From an uncultured Sphingomonadaceae bacterium (GTDB taxonomy: Bacteria; Pseudomonadota; Alphaproteobacteria; Sphingomonadales; Sphingomonadaceae), in contig CALKUK010000012.1 in the NCBI GenBank assembly GCA_937996655.1, forward strand, positions 434,001-498,000: 64,000 nt of DNA, given 5' to 3'. The position numbers and the translations under genes were made by a program. The notes under the pieces are model-generated. The model did no database searches, had not been told where the DNA came from, and saw only the letters and a list, made by a program, of their open reading frames with translations. Below are positions 60,836-64,000 of this stretch, piece by piece (positions within the stretch are counted from its first letter, which is position 1; every line of letters starts with the position of its first letter).

Positions 60836-63784
60836 TTAAAGACCGATATCGTCAAGCGACAAGAGGCTGGCATTGCCGCCGCTGCTCGTCGTGTCCGTAG
60901 AGGTGACGCGTTCGGCACAAAAGCGGTGCAGATAATTTGGCCCCCCCGCTTTGGGTCCGGTGCCGGACAGGCCCTCTCCACCGAAGGGCTGGCTGCCGAC
61001 AATCGCACCGATCATGGACCGGTTGACGTAAAGGTTGCCGACGCGCGCGAGGGCTTCAACATCTTCCGCCGTCCTGGCGATCCGGCTGTGCAGTCCCATG
61101 GTGAGACCAAAGCCCTTCGCGTTGACGCGGTCCACCGTCTCGGCAAGCTTGCCTGCCTTCCATGTGGCGACGTGCAGCAGCGGGCCGAACCACTCGGCTG
61201 TCAGGTCATCGAGTGACGCAAGGCGGATCAGCGTGGGCGGCACGAACGCCCCGCCCTCAGGTGCGGAGATGCTGTGAAGCCAGTTGCTCTTCTGCGTATC
61301 ACGATAGGCCATCAACTTGGCATAGGCGGCATCGTCGATGACCGGGCCGATGTCTGTTGCTGGGTCGGCTGGATCACCAACAATCAGCGTTTCCATCGCG
61401 CCGCGCAGCATTTCCAGCGTCCGATCGGCAATATCTTCCTGCAACAACAGCAGCCGAAGCGCCGAGCACCGCTGGCCCGCAGAGCGGAAGGCAGAGGTGA
61501 CGACGTCCTGCACCACCTGTTCGGCCAGTGCCGTTGAATCGACGATCATCGCGTTGATGCCCCCGGTCTCGGCAATCAGCGGGACAAGCGGGCGGTTGTC
61601 ATCTTCCAAAAGGGCGCGAGCAATCTTCTTGGCCGTCGCGGTGGACCCGGTGAAGGCGACACCGGCAATGGCCGCACTGGCTATTAACGCTGCGCCGACA
61701 TCGGGGCCACCAGCGGCCAGCACAAGCGCGTTTTCCGGGATCCCCGCCTCGCGGGCGAGCGCCACGACCTGCGCTGCAATGCGCGGGGTCTGAGGTGCTG
61801 GTTTGGCCACGACCGTGTTGCCGGTGACAAGGGCGGCGGCAATCTGACCTAGGAAGATGGCCAGTGGGAAGTTCCATGGGGCGATGCACACCCACACGCC
61901 GCGCCCTGCATAGCGCAGCACATTGCGCTCCCCCGTCGGGCCGGGAAGCTCCACGGCCTTCAGGCCGGTGCGCGCCTGTTGCGCATAATAACGGCAGAAA
62001 TCGACCGCCTCGCGCACTTCGCCTAAGGCATCTGGCAGGGTCTTGCGCGCCTCCTTCACCAGTGTCGACATCAGCGCATGACGATGGGCCTCCAGTAGAT
62101 CGGCCAGCGCATCGAGCTTTGCCGCGCGGGCCTCGACGTTCAGTGCGGACCATGCCGCGTAGGCCGACTGCGCCACTGTCACAGCACTCCCGACAAGCGG
62201 GGAAGGCAAAGCGGGCAGTGGACGGGCCGCTAGATCGGCGGCGACATCCGCAAGGATCGCCCGATCCTGCAGGTCCTCTCCGCCGCTGTTGCAGCGGTCG
62301 GCAAACAAATCGGCTGGCAAGGGAATGGAGGCATGGCGGCTCCCACCGACGGCACGAATGCGCGTGACGGGATCAGCGAGCAGTTCCTCATCTGTTACAT
62401 GCTCATCGGCCAGCTGGTGGACAAAGCTGCTATTGGCGCCATTTTCAAGCAGTCGCCGCACAAGATAGGCGAGCAGGTCCTGATGCCCGCCCACGGGCGC
62501 GTAGATGCGGCAATGATATCCTTCGCGGCGGACAAGGTCTTCGTAAAGGCCGTCGCCCATGCCGTGGAGGCGCTGAAATTCAAAGTCGCGCGTCTCGCCC
62601 GCCCATTCCAGGACGGACGCGACAGACAAGGCGTTGTGCGTGGCAAAGGCAGGGTAGATGTTCTTGGCGCGCAACATATCCCGCGCACAGGCCAGCCAGG
62701 AGACGTCGGTGGCCGCCTTTCGGGTGAAGAGCGGATAGTCGCTGAGGCCTGTTTCCTGTGTGCGCTTGATCTCGCTGTCCCAATAGGCGCCTTTGACGAG
62801 CCGGACGGTCATGCGGCGGCCGGTGGCGCGCCCCAGAGCGTCTGCCCATTGGATGACCGCGGGGGCACGCTTGGAATAGGCTTGCGCTGCCATGCCAAAG
62901 CCGTCCCAATCCTTCAGCGCGGGCAGCCGGGCAACCGTCGAGATGATGGCGAGGCTCATTTTCAGCCGTTCAGACTCTTCGGCATCAACCGTCAGCGCAA
63001 TCCCGCGTCGCGCCGCGGCGAGGCAGAGCGTTTCCAGAAGATCGCACAGCATCGGCACGCAGCGCTCCCAATGGGCGACTTCATAACGCGGGTGGAGTGC
63101 GGACAATTTGACCGAGATGGAATGGCCGGCACCCGTTTGCTCAATGGCATCCAGATAGGATGCGAAATAGCGCTCCCCATTTGCAAAGGTCCGTGCGGCT
63201 TCACCCAGCATGTCAAAGCTTGCGACAAAGCCTTCATGCTCCGGCCGCCTCATGCGGTCACTTGCTTCTGCAATTGATCGGCCCATCACGAAGATTTCGC
63301 CCATCATGCGCATGGCGGCACCCACGGCCTGTCGGACAAAGGGTTCGCCGGCGCGGGACAGAAGTCGACGCAGGGTGCCGCTCTGTTCCTTCTCGCTGAC
63401 CAGCGCACGACCAATGACAAGGCCCCAGGTCGCAGAATTGACCAGCGTCGAATGTGACTTGCCTGAATGCGCTTTCCAATCAGCATCGCCCAGCTTGTCC
63501 GCGATCAGTGCGTCGGCTGTTTCCGGGTCCGGCACGCGCAAAAAGGCTTCGGCCAAAGCGAGCAGGGCAATGCCTTCCTGCGTGTTCAAACGATATTCGT
63601 TGAGGAACTGGTTCACCCAGCCGGAGGATTGCGCACGCCTCAAATCTGCAAGCAAACCGCCCGCGCGTGCGACGATGCGGTTCCGCTCTTCCGGGGTTGA
63701 GGCCGCCCGATCCAACAAGGGTTTCAGGACTTCGCTTTCCGGCGCGCGGTGAAGGTTTCGCATGAGCGACGTTGCGGAATCCAT
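60836..63784 (-). CDS. putA: Bifunctional proline dehydrogenase / P5C dehydrogenase, short PutA
   Basis: The 982-residue protein has a proline dehydrogenase barrel (about 70-450, with the FAD-binding RLVKGAYWDSEIK and the YCRIYAPVGGH segment) and a C-terminal aldehyde dehydrogenase (about 500-960, nucleophile Cys773 in GQRCSA). It oxidises proline to glutamate by substrate channelling. The ribbon-helix-helix DNA-binding domain of E. coli PutA (1320 residues) is missing, so this is the short type A form and cannot repress its own gene. Transcribed with the DUF1232 gene. Confidence 0.94.
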   Translation of the reverse strand: MDSATSLMRNLHRAPESEVLKPLLDRAASTPEERNRIVARAGGLLADLRRAQSSGWVNQFLNEYRLNTQEGIALLALAEAFLRVPDPETADALIADKLGDADWKAHSGKSHSTLVNSATWGLVIGRALVSEKEQSGTLRRLLSRAGEPFVRQAVGAAMRMMGEIFVMGRSIAEASDRMRRPEHEGFVASFDMLGEAARTFANGERYFASYLDAIEQTGAGHSISVKLSALHPRYEVAHWERCVPMLCDLLETLCLAAARRGIALTVDAEESERLKMSLAIISTVARLPALKDWDGFGMAAQAYSKRAPAVIQWADALGRATGRRMTVRLVKGAYWDSEIKRTQETGLSDYPLFTRKAATDVSWLACARDMLRAKNIYPAFATHNALSVASVLEWAGETRDFEFQRLHGMGDGLYEDLVRREGYHCRIYAPVGGHQDLLAYLVRRLLENGANSSFVHQLADEHVTDEELLADPVTRIRAVGGSRHASIPLPADLFADRCNSGGEDLQDRAILADVAADLAARPLPALPSPLVGSAVTVAQSAYAAWSALNVEARAAKLDALADLLEAHRHALMSTLVKEARKTLPDALGEVREAVDFCRYYAQQARTGLKAVELPGPTGERNVLRYAGRGVWVCIAPWNFPLAIFLGQIAAALVTGNTVVAKPAPQTPRIAAQVVALAREAGIPENALVLAAGGPDVGAALIASAAIAGVAFTGSTATAKKIARALLEDDNRPLVPLIAETGGINAMIVDSTALAEQVVQDVVTSAFRSAGQRCSALRLLLLQEDIADRTLEMLRGAMETLIVGDPADPATDIGPVIDDAAYAKLMAYRDTQKSNWLHSISAPEGGAFVPPTLIRLASLDDLTAEWFGPLLHVATWKAGKLAETVDRVNAKGFGLTMGLHSRIARTAEDVEALARVGNLYVNRSMIGAIVGSQPFGGEGLSGTGPKAGGPNYLHRFCAERVTSTDTTSSGGNASLLSLDDIGL

Positions 63785-63877
63785 GGCTTTTGACTCTGGC
63801 TAAATGACGGGCCTAAATCCTAGGCGGGAATCGCGCCTTTGTAATATTGTTGCGCGCTAGAATCGAGAGGAAACCTT

Positions 63878-64000
63878 ATGGCGATTGTGAGCAAAGAAGA
63901 GCTGTTTGCCCTGAAGGGCAAGGACATCGGAACGTCCGATTGGATGTTGATCGATCAGGATCGCGTGAACAAGTTTGCCGAAGCGACCGGCGATTTTCAG
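63878..64000 (+). CDS. MaoC-like dehydratase, 5' part (truncated by window edge)
   Basis: The first 41 residues (MAIVSKEELFALKGKDIGTS, then DWMLIDQDRVNKFAEATGDFQ) match the N terminus of MaoC/hotdog enoyl-CoA hydratases. The hydratase motif itself lies outside the window. The ATG follows GAGAGGAAACCTT. Probably acts on enoyl-CoA in fatty acid or PHA metabolism. Confidence 0.8.
   Translation, partial: MAIVSKEELFALKGKDIGTSDWMLIDQDRVNKFAEATGDFQ

Overview
The window is a gene-dense, GC-rich chromosomal segment of an alphaproteobacterium, most likely a member of the Sphingomonadales (Sphingomonas, Sphingopyxis or Novosphingobium type). The reasons are the gene content and signals: tonB-exbB-exbD-exbD with tandem exbD, a PEPxxWA-CTERM protein, a GGAAC-N17-GTT general-stress type promoter, a GTTC-N7-GTTC SOS box, a YlxR protein with an L7Ae-like C-terminal half, and a cytosolic GH68 sucrase resembling those of Zymomonas. 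I see no rRNA, tRNA, CRISPR array, insertion sequence or prophage, so the window reads as core chromosome with accessory islets.

Layout. 1-6.1 kb: 3' part of an Lhr-type helicase, a double retropepsin-like protease, a histidine phosphatase with a small secreted protein, dnaN and a DUF4126 membrane protein. 6.2-11.5 kb: a Nudix hydrolase, then a leftward run (2OG-Fe(II) oxygenase, succinate-semialdehyde dehydrogenase, two small membrane proteins, an acetolactate-synthase-like ThDP enzyme). 11.6-16.6 kb: a secreted SpaA/DUF11 surface protein, an SMP-30 lactonase, a VIT-type transporter and both subunits of a CoA-transferase. 16.6-22.6 kb: a sucrose/fructoside locus (GH68 enzyme, ROK fructokinase, LacI repressor, TonB-dependent receptor) joined by three copies of the operator CAATCGATTG. 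22.6-24.7 kb: an aminotransferase and a YghU-type GST. 24.8-30.3 kb: two divergent two-component systems around a 25-bp near-palindrome. 30.2-32.3 kb: a small membrane ORF behind a terminator, dinB with an SOS box, and a PilZ protein. 32.4-42.7 kb: the transcription/translation operon rimP-nusA-ylxR-infB-rbfA-tdk-truB-rpsO-pnp, with tdk inserted. 42.7-53.4 kb: RarD permease, cyclophilin, PEPxxWA-CTERM protein, thioesterase, parC, then a leftward GNAT-DUF1285-Nudix-cca run, folB with a FolM-like reductase, and a secreted unknown. 53.6-56.1 kb: TonB energy-coupling operon. 56.2-64 kb: old yellow enzyme, ABC exporter, PHA depolymerase, DUF1232 protein, short PutA and the start of a MaoC-domain gene.

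How parts fit together. The TonB-ExbB-ExbD complex could energise the sugar receptor near 20 kb. Sugar entering the cytoplasm would be split by the GH68 enzyme and the fructose phosphorylated by the ROK kinase, with the LacI protein sensing sugar; no inner-membrane sugar carrier is visible. Packing is tight: ATGA-type overlaps are common within operons, and five of eleven convergent gene pairs share a palindromic 4-bp stop overlap (CTAG four times, TTAA once). Small regulatory elements (operators, an SOS box, a stress-type promoter, intercistronic hairpins and an upstream terminator) are the least described part of the window.
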